64,000 bases of DNA. Source: Girardinichthys multiradiatus. Its lineage: Eukaryota; Chordata; Actinopteri; Cyprinodontiformes; Goodeidae. Positions 19,952-31,800 of this stretch are shown piece after piece. The stretch's first letter is position 1, and every line of letters starts with the position of its first letter. The stretch covers positions 24,033,320 to 24,097,319 of the forward strand of contig NC_061798.1 in the NCBI RefSeq assembly GCF_021462225.1, written 5' to 3'. Under the pieces are notes generated by a model. The model was given only the letters and a program-made list of their open reading frames with translations, was not told the origin of the DNA and made no database searches. A program made the position numbers and the translations under genes.

Positions 19952-21561
19952 CAGGTCCTTCTCAAAATATTAGCATATTGTGATAAAGTTCATTATTTTC
20001 CATAATGTCATGATGAAAATTTAACATTCATATATTTTAGATTCATTGCACACTAACTGAAATATTTCAGGTCTTTTATTGTCTTAATACGGATGATTTT
20101 GGCATACAGCTCATGAAAACCCAAAATTCCTATCTCACAAAATTAGCATATCATTAAAAGGGTCTCTAAACGAGCTATGAACCTAATCATCTGAATAAAC
20201 GAGTTAACTCTAAACACCTGCAAAAGATTCCTGAGGCCTTTAAAACTCCCAGCCTGGTTCATCACTCAAAACCCCAATCATGGGTAAGACTGCCGACCTG
20301 ACTGCTGTCCAGAAGGCCACTATTGACACCCTCAAGCAAGAGGGTAAGACACAGAAAGAGATTTCTGAACAAATAGGCTGTTCCCAGAGTGCTGTATCAA
20401 GGCACCTCAGTGGGAAGTCTGTGGGAAGGAAAAAGTGTGGCAGAAAACGCTGCACAACGAGAAGAGGTGACCGGACCCTAAGGAAGATTGTGGAGAAGGG
20501 CCGATTCCAGACCTTGGGGGACCTGCGGAAGCAGTGGACTGAGTCTGGAGTAGAAACATCCAGAGCCACCGTGCACAAGCGTGTGCAGGAAATGGGCTAC
20601 AGGTGCTGCATTCCCCAGGTCAAGCCATTTTTGAACCAGAAACAGCAACAGAAGCGCCTGACCTGGGCTACAGAGAAGCAGCACTGGACTGTTGCTCAGT
20701 GGTCCAAAGTACTTTTTTCGGATGAAAGCAAATTCTGCATGTCATTCGGAAATCAAGGTGCCAGAGTCTGGAGGAAGACTGGGGAGAAGGAAATGCCAAA
20801 ATGCCAGAAGTCCAGTGTCAAGTACCCACAGTCAGTGATGGTCTGGGGTGCCGTGTCAGCTGCTGGTGTTGGTCCACTGTGTTTTATCAAGGGCAGGGTC
20901 AATGCAGCTAGCTATCAGGTGATTTTGGAGCACTTTATGCTTCCATCTGCTGAAAAGCTTTATGGAGATGAAGATTTCATTTTTCAGCACGACCTGGCAC
21001 CTGCTCACAATGCCAAAACCACTGGTAACTGGTTTACTGACCATGGTATCACTGTGCTCAATTGGCCTGCCAACTCTCCTGACCTGAACCCCATAGAGAA
21101 TCTGTGGGATATTGTGAAGAGAACGTTGAGAGACTCAAGACCCAACACTCTGGATGAGCTAAAGGCCGCTATCGAAGCATCCTGGGCCTCCATAAGACCT
21201 CAGCAGTGCCACAGGCTGATTGCCTCCATGCCGCGCCGCATTGAAGCAGTCATTTCTGCAAAAGGATTCCCGACCAAGTATTGAGTGCATAACTGTACAT
21301 GATTATTTGAAGGTTGATGTTTTTTGTATTAAAAACACTTTTCTTTTATTGGTCGGATGAAATATGCTAATTTTGTGAGATAGAAATTTTGGGTTTTCAT
21401 GAGCTGTATGCCAAAATCATCCGTATTAAGACAATAAAAGACCTGAAATATTTCAGTTAGTGTGCAATGAATCTAAAATATATGAATGTTAAATTTTCAT
21501 CATGACATTATGGAAAATAATGAACTTTATCACAATATGCTAATATTTTGAAAAGGACCTG
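19952..21561 (+). mobile_element. Tc1-like element copy 2 (1.6-kb DD34E family), complete
   Basis: 1610 bp from caggtccttc to its inverse, with TA at 19950-19951 and 21562-21563. The inverted repeats are about 201 bp (19952-20152 and 21361-21561) and keep the inner and outer ttagcatat motifs. It encodes an intact transposase on the plus strand. With ends, target duplication and gene all present, it has the structure of an autonomous element. It is nearly identical to copies at 7600 and 22888. Confidence 0.96.
20280..21284 (+). CDS. Tc1-like DD34E transposase, intact (copy 2)
   Basis: A complete 334-codon frame starting MGKTADLTAV, with the same plan as copy 1: HTH DNA-binding region, GRKKCGRKR basic link at 49-57, D148, D238 and E273. 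Against the other two copies it has private changes, such as Q31, C110, F118, V214 and N250, most likely post-insertion substitutions. G2, R65, R75 and R101 agree with copy 3, suggesting that copy 1 is the variant at those sites. No stop or frameshift occurs. The start is preceded by a conserved leader (ccccaatcatgg). Whether it is still enzymatically active cannot be judged from sequence. Confidence 0.95.
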   Translation: MGKTADLTAVQKATIDTLKQEGKTQKEISEQIGCSQSAVSRHLSGKSVGRKKCGRKRCTTRRGDRTLRKIVEKGRFQTLGDLRKQWTESGVETSRATVHKRVQEMGYRCCIPQVKPFLNQKQQQKRLTWATEKQHWTVAQWSKVLFSDESKFCMSFGNQGARVWRKTGEKEMPKCQKSSVKYPQSVMVWGAVSAAGVGPLCFIKGRVNAASYQVILEHFMLPSAEKLYGDEDFIFQHDLAPAHNAKTTGNWFTDHGITVLNWPANSPDLNPIENLWDIVKRTLRDSRPNTLDELKAAIEASWASIRPQQCHRLIASMPRRIEAVISAKGFPTKY

Positions 21562-21563
21562 TA

Positions 21564-22885
21564 GATCAGAATCAAGTGGCTTCACTAACAGACAGAAATG
21601 GTCAAAACTGTCCCAATAAAACAGCATGAGATTAGTTAAAATATCTAACCTATTTGGTGAAGTTAGCCTTCAACCAATAAAACCTTCAATATATTACATA
21701 ATAGCTGCTCTTATTTTTTTAAGTCTCATTCTGTCTGCTGTGGGACATGCAGAAGTAGTGAATCTTGGAGGTCTTTTCTAAATCTCGCAGTTAAGGGTCT
21801 ACTCACTCTGCAGGGAATACAAACCAGGTTCAGTTTTTAGTCATGCTAACCACACTAACAGCACTAATCATGCTTATCGCTAATATAAGATGCTAAAAGC
21901 AGATAAAAATGTAAACTTTTATTTTTTTTCTTTGTTTTGTTGTCTAATAGATTTACACAGTAGGCATAATACCTCCTCTATTTCTGATATAAATGATTTA
22001 AAATTCATGTCAAAGAGTTCTTAAGGCTCCTATTTAGTCACCATAAATGAATAAATGATTTAACCATGACATAACAAAACAGAGCTTTTCCCCATCTCCA
22101 ATATTATGGCGGATCATACAATTTATTTGAAATGATCATGTAAAAAAATAAAATAGAAAATGTGGATGAATTTTTATAAGTTTTTGCCTTGTTACGGGGG
22201 TAAGATGAAATGGTGTAATTCTTTTTAGTTGGGTTTATCCATCTTGATGTCCCTCTTCCTTGACCTGGGGAAATTTTACGTTACAAAAATTTTAATGATG
22301 CAAAGATAAAGCTCTGTAACCTTGGATTGTTCGATAAACCATTATCTTACATATCTAAAGATATTTTATTGATATGCAGTTTAATTATATTTATACATGA
22401 AGTTGAAAAAAAAAGGTTTATTTGATGTCCTCAAGGAGAAATGAATTCAGTTAAATTCAAAAACATAATTTAAGAATAACAAATGGAAATTAACGGTTGT
22501 CTGTACAGTCATTATAGTATATATTATGGATTACGGCTGTAGGCAAAATAGATCTCTTTAAAGGAATAGGCTAAAGTTGGCATAGACAGGTCAGTTCTTT
22601 ATTAAATTGGATTTCAGAAGTCAGCCACAAATTCTCTGATCAGTGCCTCTCTAGTTCAAGCTATTTTTAGATGATAAATCTTAGCAAAATAATTGGACAG
22701 AAGCACAGCATTTACAACGTTTTCTTCTCTATAAACAGAATTTGATTACACATCTTAAATGTGTCAGTGTTGATATTTTTATCTCTATGTGATTAATGCT
22801 CATCACAGAGGGATGTTTATTGAAACTGTGATTGTTTAAACATGTTCCTTTGACACATCTACCTGGTTTGTCTTGTGACACAGAC
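21564..22885. other. Unassigned AT-rich spacer between two Tc1 copies
   Basis: No gene, RNA or recognisable repeat. Only short frames occur. Confidence 0.5.
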
Positions 22886-22887
22886 TA

Positions 22888-24498
22888 CAGGTCCTTCTCA
22901 AAATATTAGCATATTGTGATAAAGTTCATTATTTTCCATAATGTAATGATGAAAATGTAACATTCATATATTTTAGATTCATTGCACACTAACTGAAATA
23001 TTTAAGGTATTAAATTGTCTTAATACGGATGATTGTGGCATACAGCTCATGAAAACCCAAAATTTATATCTCACAAAATTAGCATATCATTAAAAGGGTC
23101 TCTAAACGAGCTATGAACCTAATCATCTGAATCAACGAGTTAACTCTAAACACCTGCAAAAGATTCCTGAGGCCTTTAAAACTCCCAGCCTGGTTCATCA
23201 CTCAAAACCCCAATCATGGGTAAGAACTGCCGACCTGACTGCTGTCCAGAAGGCCACTATTGACACCCTCAAGGAAGAGGGTAAGACACAGAAAGAAATT
23301 TCTGAAAGAATAGGCTGTTCCCTGAGTGCTGTATCAAGGCACCTCAGTGGGAAGTCTGTGGGAAGAAAAAAGTGTGGCAGAAAACGCTGCACAACGAGAA
23401 GAGGTGACCGGACCCTGAGGAAGATTGTGGAGAAGGGCCGATTCCAGACCTTGGGGGACCTGCGGAAGCAGTGGACTGAGTCTGGAGTAGAAACATCCAG
23501 AGCCACCGTGCACAGGCGTGTGCAGGAAATGGGCTACAGGTGCCGCATTCCCCAGGTCAAGCCACTTTTGAACCAGAAACAGCGGCAGAAGCGCCTGACC
23601 TGGGCTACAGAGAAGCAGCACTGGACTGTTGCTCAGTGGTCCAAAGTACTTTTTTCGGATGAAAGCAAATTCTGCATGTCATTCGGAAATCAAGGTGCCA
23701 GAGTCTGGAGGAAGACTGGGGAGAAGGAAATGCCAAAATGCCAGAAGTCCAGTGTCAAGTGCCCACAGTCAGTGATGGTCTGGGGTGCCGTGTCAGCTGC
23801 TGGTGTTGGTCCACTGTGTTTTATCAAGGGCAGGGTCAATGCAGCTAGCTGTCAGGAGATTTTGGAGCACTTCATGCTTCCATCTGCTGAAAAGCTTTAT
23901 GGAGATGAAGATTTCATTTTTCAGCACGACCTGGCACCTGCTCACAGTGCCAAAACCACTGGTAAATGGTTTACTGACCATGGTATCACTGTGCTCAATT
24001 GGCCTGCCAACTCTCCTGACCTGAACCCCATAGAGAATCTGTGGGATATTGTGAAGAGAACGTTGAGAGACTCGAGACCCAACACTCTGGATGAGCTAAA
24101 GGCCGCTATCAAAGCATCCTGGGCCTCCATAAGACCTCAGCAGTGCCACAGGCTGATTGCCTCCATGCCACGCCGCATTGAAGCAGTCATTTCTGCCAAA
24201 GGATTCCCGACCAAGTATTGAGTCCATAATTGTACATGATTATTTGAAGGTTGACGTTTTTTGTATGAAAAACACTTTTCTTTTATTGGTCGGAGGAAAT
24301 ATGCTAATTTTGTGAGATAGGAATTTTGGGTTTTCATGAGCTGTATGCCACAATCATCCGTATTAAGACAATAAAATACCTGAAATATTTCAGTTAGTGT
24401 GCAATGAATCTAAAATATATGAATGTTAAATTTTCATCATGACATTATGGAAAATAATGAACTTCATCACAATATGCTAATATTTTGAGAAGGATCTG
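22888..24498 (+). mobile_element. Tc1-like element copy 3 (1.6-kb DD34E family)
   Basis: 1611 bp with both ends; the left TA is at 22886-22887. On the right the expected TA reads TG (24499-24500), a single base change. The inverted repeats are about 200 bp (22888-23087 and 24299-24498). It lies 1.3 kb from copy 2 in the same orientation. The transposase is frameshifted. Confidence 0.95.
23216..24221 (+). pseudogene. Tc1-like transposase with a 1-bp insertion near the start (copy 3)
   Basis: The gene is 1006 bp, one more than the other copies. The extra A lies at about 23224-23226 (taagaactgcc against taagactgcc in copy 2) and shifts the frame at codon 4. The rest of the frame is open: from 23358 a 287-codon frame runs to the normal stop and keeps D148, D238 and E273 (numbering of copy 1). 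Private changes include Y182C, Y212C and E299K. The DNA-binding N-terminus cannot be translated from the normal ATG, so an N-truncated product is the most that could be made. Confidence 0.93.
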
Positions 24499-24564
24499 TG
24501 TACGAGTTGTCATTCATGCCAGTTGTTGCACAAGGCAATTAAACCATGAGAGCTGTCACAGCCG

Positions 24565-25100
24565 TGTCATGGCAGCTCTTGGAGTGGACCCAAATGCAGA
24601 CAGGTAGGAGCAGATTGGTGAAAATAAATAGGCTTAATAAATAACCAAAAACATACTGGCAGGCAGGAGGTGGATGAAAACATGGAGCAGAGACAAAAAG
24701 GCTTGGACATGAAACTGGCTTCGCAAAACCAGTCATGGACAGCAGAGCAGATGAGATAAATAAACCACCAAGGAACACAAATAACCAAGGACTATATATG
24801 GTGCATGGCACAGGTGATGCAAGGAGACTGATTGACAAAGTCCAGGTTGGCCAAATGAAGCTGATTGCAAGCCGACTGTGGTGGAAACATGAGTGGAAGT
24901 AAACAGAAAAACAAAGACAACCTAACCCAAGAAAGCCCTTACAGACTATAAACTAGAATGCAGTATGACCAGAACACAAGAATCATAAGAAACTAAACCT
25001 TAAGAAAAAACTAAAGCACCATCTGGAAAATAATGATCAGAATCAATATCCAAAACGCAACGACTTGCAGAACACAATCAGAATAAGAGAAAACCCCAAA
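24565..25100 (-). mobile_element. Candidate LTR or LTR fragment of gypsy type
   Basis: On the minus strand this has a TATA-like tatatag (about 24790), AATAAA-like signals and an end reading ctgcatttgggtccactcca, then TGACA at 24565. This end is similar to the gypsy-type LTRs at 15611, 25816 and 48174. I could not fix the other end: a match of the 5-bp flank AGCCG occurs at 24868, but without a convincing LTR start there. Confidence 0.4.
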
Positions 25101-25815
25101 ACAAAACTCGAACACCTTTAAGCCAAGCACTGTTTATTTTAATAAAAACACTCTAAACAAAGACACTCAGAAAATCACAAAGCAAGCATAAAATGTAAGC
25201 ACTACCGGTGACCTTTAATCAGCTCAGTTCGCTGACATTTTATCCTTTTTGCTGTAGTAGAAGAAGAATAAATTTGTGGGCCTACGATCTGATTAATGTT
25301 GTGTTTTATAATTACTGGGCCAAGTTTGTTTCTCTTACCTTATTCAAAACAAACGTTTACTTTGTTATAAAAAGTCAAGAAGTCAATCTTAAACGGGTAA
25401 ATATGTAAAAAGACGACAAAGATTGTGTGACTTTCATAGCAGCAGAGTACCTTCTGTGACAAACTATTCATTTATGAAATTAAATCTTCAAAAGAAAATT
25501 GACTAAACATACTTCATCCATTCATTTAAATTATGCTCATTTAGTCGATTTTTGCAACATTAGTCATCATAGGAAAGCAACGAAAGTTGTAATTGGCTTT
25601 GAACCATGAAATAAAATAAGAAGCAGACTTGCCTTTGTCTTTTAGGCAATCTCATAAAGACTAAATGAAACACACCACTGCACTCCTGAAGTGTCACGCT
25701 TTATATGGTTTGACATTGAAGCTGGGATAAGGATTAGTAACTATTTTATAGTCTTCACAGTTATTTGAGGGGGTTCTCAAACTTTATGATTTCTAAAAAT
25801 GATCAAGGATCAAAG
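25101..25815. other. Unassigned AT-rich sequence
   Basis: Nothing recognisable apart from short adenine runs and short frames. Confidence 0.45.
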
Positions 25816-26482
25816 TGTCACATAATGATGAAGTGTGGGAACCCAAATGCAGAGATGAGGCAGACAGGTGAAAATAAACTGTGTTTACTAAAAAAAGAAC
25901 ATTTAAAATTAGTTCAGGGAAAATCCAAAACAAAAACACAGGAGAAGCACGAGAAACCAACACAGACTGTTTGACAATAACAGAAGGATCTGAGCAAGAG
26001 CTGCCTGATAGAGGTGATTACTGAAGGAGGAGGTGGTGAAGTAGCAATGGGGTGCAGCTGTTATGGAAGGCAGGAAATGGGGAAAAAAACTTAAAGCTCA
26101 GACAGAAAACACTGGAAACCAGGTAAGCAAGAAAGCAGAAGTATACAAACACAACCCATCATAAAAAAATTAAAAATAAATTGACGAAAAGATGATAAAG
26201 AAACAGAACCAGAAGCAACAGGGATACATTAAGTAATTAGACAACAAACCTCAAGGACAGATAGGTTTTCAAAATAAAAAAGGAAACTTAATCTACAGAG
26301 AATTAGTGTAATGACAGAAACTCAGAGCAGACAATACATACATATAAAATACTAAAGTCAAAAAAACAAAAGCATGAGGAATGTTAAAATTAAAAATGAA
26401 CTGAATATAGAAAGCTAAGAGTGACAAATTCTGAAATAAAACAAAATAATGATAAAAAAAAACTGTCCCAAAACGTGTGACA
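25816..26482 (-). mobile_element. Candidate gypsy-type solo LTR
   Basis: The block begins tgtcacataatg and ends cgtgtgaca, so its ends are inverted (TGTCAC/GTGACA). The minus-strand end reads ctgcatttgggttcccaca, like other gypsy LTR ends here. The flanks CAAAG and CAAGT are similar but not a clean 5-bp duplication. Confidence 0.5.
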
Positions 26483-26784
26483 CAAGTAGCACTTGATGAG
26501 CAAATTCCCTGTATTAAATTTGCTTAGGACTCAAAAGCGAATGGAATGGCAATTTAAACTTGTCTTTCTTTACACCCAGTAAAATAAAGAAATGAAATAA
26601 AGTAAAAAAGGCAAGGCAACCTTAAAACAGCTTAAAGTGTGAGAAAAGGCACTTTCTGCTTTCAGTAGCCTGCCTAAACCTAGGGCCATTTTTTAGTTAG
26701 AAAGTTACAATTTATTGTACTATTTTCTTTTTTTTTTTACCAAATTACTTCTATTTTTCAGAATTTCATGTTTTACAGAGTAAA
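26483..26784. other. Unassigned AT-rich gap
   Basis: No feature recognised; AT-rich with homopolymer runs. Confidence 0.4.
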
Positions 26785-26786
26785 TA

Positions 26787-27301
26787 CAGTACTGTGCAAA
26801 AGTTGTAGACAAAGAATGCTTTCAGAAATATAATTTATGATATTTTTATCAATTTACTAAATGCTAAGAGAGCAAACCCAAACATACAGCCAAAGTCATT
26901 AAAAGCTATCTTCAGCATAAAGAAGAAGAATAATTACCGGAAGTGATGGTATGGCCCCCACAGAGCCATGATCTCAACATCATGAGTGTGTCTGGGATTA
27001 CATGAAGAGACAGAAGGACGTGAGAAAGCCTACATTCACAGAAGATCTGTGGTTAGTCCTCCAAGATGGAACAACCTACCAGCCGAGTTCCTTCAAAAAC
27101 TGTGTGCAAGTGTACCTAGATGAATTGATGCTGTCTTGAAGGCAAAGGGTGGTCACACCAAATATTGATTTGAATTTATCTTTTGTTCATTCACTGGATT
27201 TTGTTGATTGATGAAAATAAATGATTAACACTTCCATTTTTGAAAGCATTCTTTGTTTACAACATTTTTTCACACCTGGCTAAAACGTTTGGACAGTACT
27301 G
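26787..27301 (+). mobile_element. Non-autonomous deletion derivative of a third Tc1-like lineage
   Basis: 515 bp flanked by TA (26785-26786 and 27302-27303), with ends cagtactgtgcaaaagtt and the near-inverse. A shared inner block (gaatgctttca) shows that the left repeat lacks about 20 bp. Inside, a short frame with PRWNNLPAEF and ends near AVLKAKGGHTKY are the C-terminal remains of a Tc1 transposase, so this is a deletion derivative and not a true MITE. Confidence 0.8.
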
Positions 27302-27339
27302 TACGTTATTTAACCTAAGTCAAATTCTATGAATGTTGA

Positions 27340-29133
27340 TGTTGTGATTATTAATCTGAAAATATTATTTAATATTAATATTTTATCAAATAATATTACA
27401 GTGTGTTAAGGGTTGTCTTGTGAATACCAGCCCAGTAAGGCGATGGCATTAGGACAAAATAGAAAGGTGTGAGACGAGCTCTGACATTATTGAACAGCAT
27501 AAACTCTGCACACATGGAATGAATTCAGACAATTTCTTAAAATACAAGAATTTATTAACAAAAATAAGTCAACTCAAAGTCAAACATATTTCAATTAACA
27601 AACTCTTTACTATGCTTAAACAATCAAACTAAGCAACCAAGCAGAATTAAAGAATAAGGAAGACTAATGGGCTATGTACAATATAAACAAGTTGATTAAA
27701 GATGATTGAAACCATGACCAAAAGAGTGATGCAACATTACCATGCAATGTTTATGTTTGAGAACCAAGGATTATCTTGACGAATCTGGAAATTAAGTTGT
27801 TAGTCTTGGGATTAACCTAGGCAATAATCAGCAAACGTTTAGACAACCATTCACAATGCAAGATCAGACAAAGTATTATTTTAATAAAATAATGTTTTAA
27901 ATAATGATCTGCTGAATAAAACCAACCTTCTGGATGACTAATTCTCAACAGTTTCTAATTAGATGCTTTTATTTATTGAAATAATATTCGAAGAAATATT
28001 AAGGGAGTATTTTGGAAAAGAGCCAAATCTTTCTGGAGGCTTAATGGTGTTTACTTAGTTATCAAATCTAATAAATGATGTTTAGGGACTATTATTCACT
28101 AGCTTGAAAACTAACAACCTTTCTGTTAAATACTCTTTAGTAGCAAGCACGTGTTCTTACCGGTTAAGAGTTGAGCTAACAAAAGAAGCTAATAGCTTAG
28201 CACCAGAATCAACACATACCTTTAAAATACCGTTAATAAAAGGGTTAAAATGCATAAGCGCGGACGGCTCGTTATGAGCAATCTTCTGTGTTTAAAATCA
28301 CCCTTCAAGTAAAGTTTGACTTAACTTAAAAACACACAAACACAGAACACAAACAGGGAACATGTGCTGCAGACAGCCTGCTAGCACTAAGATAGCCAAG
28401 TTTCACACAAACAAAACCAAACTTCATAGAATGAAAACGTTCAGATCATTTAATCCTAACTGTTAATCTGCCCAAACCCAACCTCTGACCATGGTGAGGA
28501 AATGTTGTCCAAGGGGCGAAGTTTGAAGAAACGTCCACAGTCAACAAGCAGTTAGCTCGGTAGCTTCGCGGGGGGTTGAAGGTGCGTTCGCTCTGTGAAC
28601 AAAAGGGTTAGGTCCGGAGCTGTAGCTGGGCGGCCCGTCCTGTCCACTGACCACACGGCTTAACACGGTGAGGCGGTCTCTGCTGTCTTCCTTCCAGACT
28701 GGGAGACCGCGTCTTTGCAGGGGTTTTTCTCGAACAGCATTTGCTTCTGCAGGGCTCGGAGAGAAAGTCAGCAATGCTTATACCTTAATTTCCCCTCTTT
28801 ATGAATGAAATCACCGGGTACACAGTGCTTCACTCATACTTAACTTGTGTATATGATCGCGTGATCTTATGACACTCTTGGATCCAGTTTGAAGAGTTTA
28901 TGTCTTTTTGCAAGCAAAAGACATTAGCGCGCTTTGTCCCCCTCCTATCCCGATGAACACCGGTGTGGAAGAGAGCGGATGTAGCAACAGCTGTGCTTTT
29001 ATTTGGGTAGTGGCGTCACAGGAAGTCCGCAGTTATCCCGTTTCCTGGCTGTGCCGGAAAAAGGTTGATGCACTTTATTCCAGAAGAGTTCGTACCGGAG
29101 TTTAATGTTGAAATCCATGGCTGGGTCCCAACA
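27340..29133 (-). mobile_element. Solo LTR of about 1.8 kb, retroviral type
   Basis: The ends are a perfect short inverted repeat, TGTTG at 27340 and CAACA at 29133. A 4-bp duplication TTGA flanks it (27336-27339 and 29134-29137). On the minus strand AATAAA lies at 27551-27556, about 210 bp before the LTR end, and the GC-richer part (28500-29100) falls in U3. No internal retroviral genes remain, so it formed by recombination between two LTRs or is otherwise reduced. A 4-bp duplication and long LTR suit an endogenous retrovirus, but the family is undetermined. Confidence 0.65.
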
Positions 29134-29137
29134 TTGA

Positions 29138-30208
29138 TATAATGTCTTTGTAAAACTATGAAAAGTTTAACTATTAGTTATCTATGTAGCGTGGTTCGTA
29201 GGGAAGTAAAGAGTCAAGATACTACTGTTTATTTTGCTGAAATTGCTTTATGAAGCAAAGTGATGAAAGCAATAGATAAACAAATAATGACTAAGTTCTT
29301 AGTAATACAATAAAATTACAAACCCAACATATTACTCCAAAAGTTGTTTTTGTTTGAAATTATCCAATCACTATAATAGCCTCATCAGGAATAAGTATGC
29401 TAACAGGCTGCTCTAAAAGATGAGCTCGTAGTGAAACCAATGTTGTATTTCAATTAATCCTTATGAATACCCACTCAGCTTGACTTTTCCTATATTTTCT
29501 TACCCACTGCTACTTTCCTCTTTTTTGTTGTTTCTGACAATCATCAAACTTAAATTACTGAGATAATGAAAGCAGCAACATATTCTTGTTCTTGTTTGTT
29601 GCTGCTGTTATAAAGCTCTGTTGGTAAAGGCACTTCGAAGTCGTTTTATCCAAATAAAACAAACTACATAGTTAACACAAGATCATTGTTGTGCATTTGT
29701 AAATGAAACAAGTGAATTGTAGCATTATCATCATGTTGAACTTATTGTTTACGCCTCTGAATTCCACTTAAAGCAGACAGTCTCCTAAACACATTTTGTC
29801 CCTTTAGCCAATCTTCAGGAATGGAATTAGACAATTTAGTAGGACTGACTCCTTTTTAAGTTAAAAAAATAACCTGTCACTACATGATCTGTGGTACTTC
29901 CAGGTGTGAATAGCAGATGTAAAAGAAATGACGTCTATAGTAGTGATAGGAAATTATACCTTCAAATCAATTTCTCAAAAAAAAAAAAAAAAAATAGATA
30001 CAGTACCTCATCATTGACCAATCTTATTTTCAACATTTTGTGATGTGGTTTAATCACTAGCTGAAAAGGGAATAATTGATTGATTGAGTGATTGAAGACT
30101 TTATTTTGAAAATGCACATCCATGATGTTAAAGTGCATGTATTTCAATAATATATAGAATGCCTGAAAAGAAAAATAAGCTTTCTTTCAACTCATGAAAT
30201 AACACTAC

Positions 30209-30209
<1 letters not shown>
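29138..30209. other. Unassigned AT-rich sequence
   Basis: No gene or repeat recognised, apart from an adenine run at about 29976-29994. Confidence 0.5.
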
Positions 30210-30261
<52 letters not shown>

Positions 30262-30262
30262 A
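30210..30262. repeat. (TA)n microsatellite
   Basis: About 20 TA units, interrupted once by tgtatat. Confidence 0.9.
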
Positions 30263-30459
30263 AATATTGATTTGCAATAGTAATAAGAATTAAATTATTA
30301 TTACATTTGTCAGAATGGCAGACTCCGCCAATGATCAGTTTCAAGGTGATCAACAAAGGGCTGAAGTTAATGTTGAGTACTGTGACAATTAAAAGTAACT
30401 TGTGTGAAGCTAATCTATCAACAAGCAACAAGCCCCTTGCCAAGTCCCTCTGTTAAAAA

Positions 30460-31312
30460 AAAAAGACATGCTGAAGGGGACACACTTTGCCAAAGACAGA
30501 TAGAGAAACATTTGGTAGCTTCTGATGAGAGTAAGATTGTTCTTTTTGGGTCTGAGGAATGCAGTCATGTCAGATGACCAAATGCTGAACTGATGCCACA
30601 GTACACTTTACAGACAGTGAGGCATGGTGGTTCAAGCATTATGATATGGGGATGTTTTTCTTACTATGGTGTTGAGCCTATATATGGGATCATGGATCAA
30701 TTTACATATATCAAAATACTTAAAGAGGTCTTGATGCTTTGTGCTGAAAAGGAAATGCCCTGGAAATGGGTGTTTCAACAAGACAACAACCCCAAACACA
30801 TCAGTAAGCAAACATCTTGGTTCCAGACCAACAAAATCAAGGTTATGGAGTAGCCAGCCCAATAACTGGACCTTAATCCGATTAAAAACTTGTGGGGTGA
30901 CATCAAAATCCTGTTTATGAGGCAAAGTCAAGAAATGCAGAGAAATTGTGGAATGTTGTCAATTTACCTGTTCAGTTAGTTGCCTTCATGCAACACAGAA
31001 ACAGTCGTTATACATCTAACTATTTGTTTAGTGATTCACAGCAATGATGAATCCTAAAGATGTTTAAGTTTAAACAGTAAACTTTTGAGTTCATAAAGAA
31101 AAATGTAGACACTGCTATTTCCTTGGACAGCACAATGTTTATTTTTCTTTATTTTCTGTAAAGTGTTTAAAAGCTTTATACATTTTCTTCATGTTTGATT
31201 TAGAACATGATGTGCAGCATTCCCAATGCATGGAAATAAAAACTGTTCTAAGGATTTTGAGCTTTACTCAAATTTTTAAACACTGCTATTATTTTGAACA
31301 CAACTGTATATA
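30460..31312 (+). mobile_element. Fourth Tc1-like lineage, 5'-truncated and decayed
   Basis: The right end reads attattttgaacacaactgt, a known terminal type among fish Tc1 elements. The left end is missing. It carries a transposase remnant. Confidence 0.75.
30520..31010 (+). pseudogene. Tc1-like transposase remnant (fourth lineage)
   Basis: Catalytic-domain motifs in order: SDESKIVLFGS (first D), an 86-codon open segment (30593-30853) with VRHGGSSIMIWGCF and FQQDNNPKHIS (second D), then NPIKNLWGDIK where the catalytic Glu of NPIEN is Lys. Stops separate the parts. So the copy has lost both its frame and the third catalytic residue. Confidence 0.8.
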
Positions 31313-31619
31313 TACATTTCTACTTTCTGTAATATATTTGAGTATTTAGAGTCTATGTTCTAAATCCAATTTCATTTTTAACCCACACATACAGTGGCAA
31401 AAATGATTAAAGGGTTTCTTTGAAAAACATTCAGCTGCAGTTCCAGTGGTACAAAAACATAGAAAAGGATGGAGATCTTTTATGAAGATCTATGCAAATG
31501 GAAACACACATATACATGTCAGTAATACACATTATGTAAATCTTGTTCTGCTGTGTAATTATATGTTTTCACATATAAAAACAATAAAATGAATCATTGG
31601 TTTTATAGATTCTACTGAA
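31313..31619. other. Unassigned AT-rich gap
   Basis: No feature recognised. Confidence 0.4.
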
Positions 31620-31800
31620 ACAGACATGTTTGCGGTAGGGATTAGCACTGCTGCCTTCCAGATAGAAGTTTGCATGTTCAGTTCCTAAAGTGAACATTTA
31701 TCGAGTATGCGTGTTCTCCCTATATAAGTGTGGGTTTAATTCAGGTACCTTGGTTTCCTCTGTCTTGTTGTAGACTCAAAAATCAACCCAGGAAAAATCA
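31620..31800 (+). mobile_element. Decayed copy of the tRNA-derived SINE found at 47250
   Basis: It shares blocks with that element in order: agcactgctgcctt, gtttgcatgttc, gcgtgttctccct and ttggtttcctctg. It is too diverged to define ends. Confidence 0.5.

Noticed and set aside
20240..21193. Open frames opposite the Tc1 transposase (also in copies 1 and 3), some over 100 codons
   Set aside because: They are antisense shadows of a conserved coding region and recur in all copies for that reason.
24565..24872. AGCCG flanks suggesting a 303-bp LTR
   Set aside because: The right end lacks an LTR-like start on the minus strand, and a 5-bp match over this distance can occur by chance; only a loosely bounded LTR candidate is reported.
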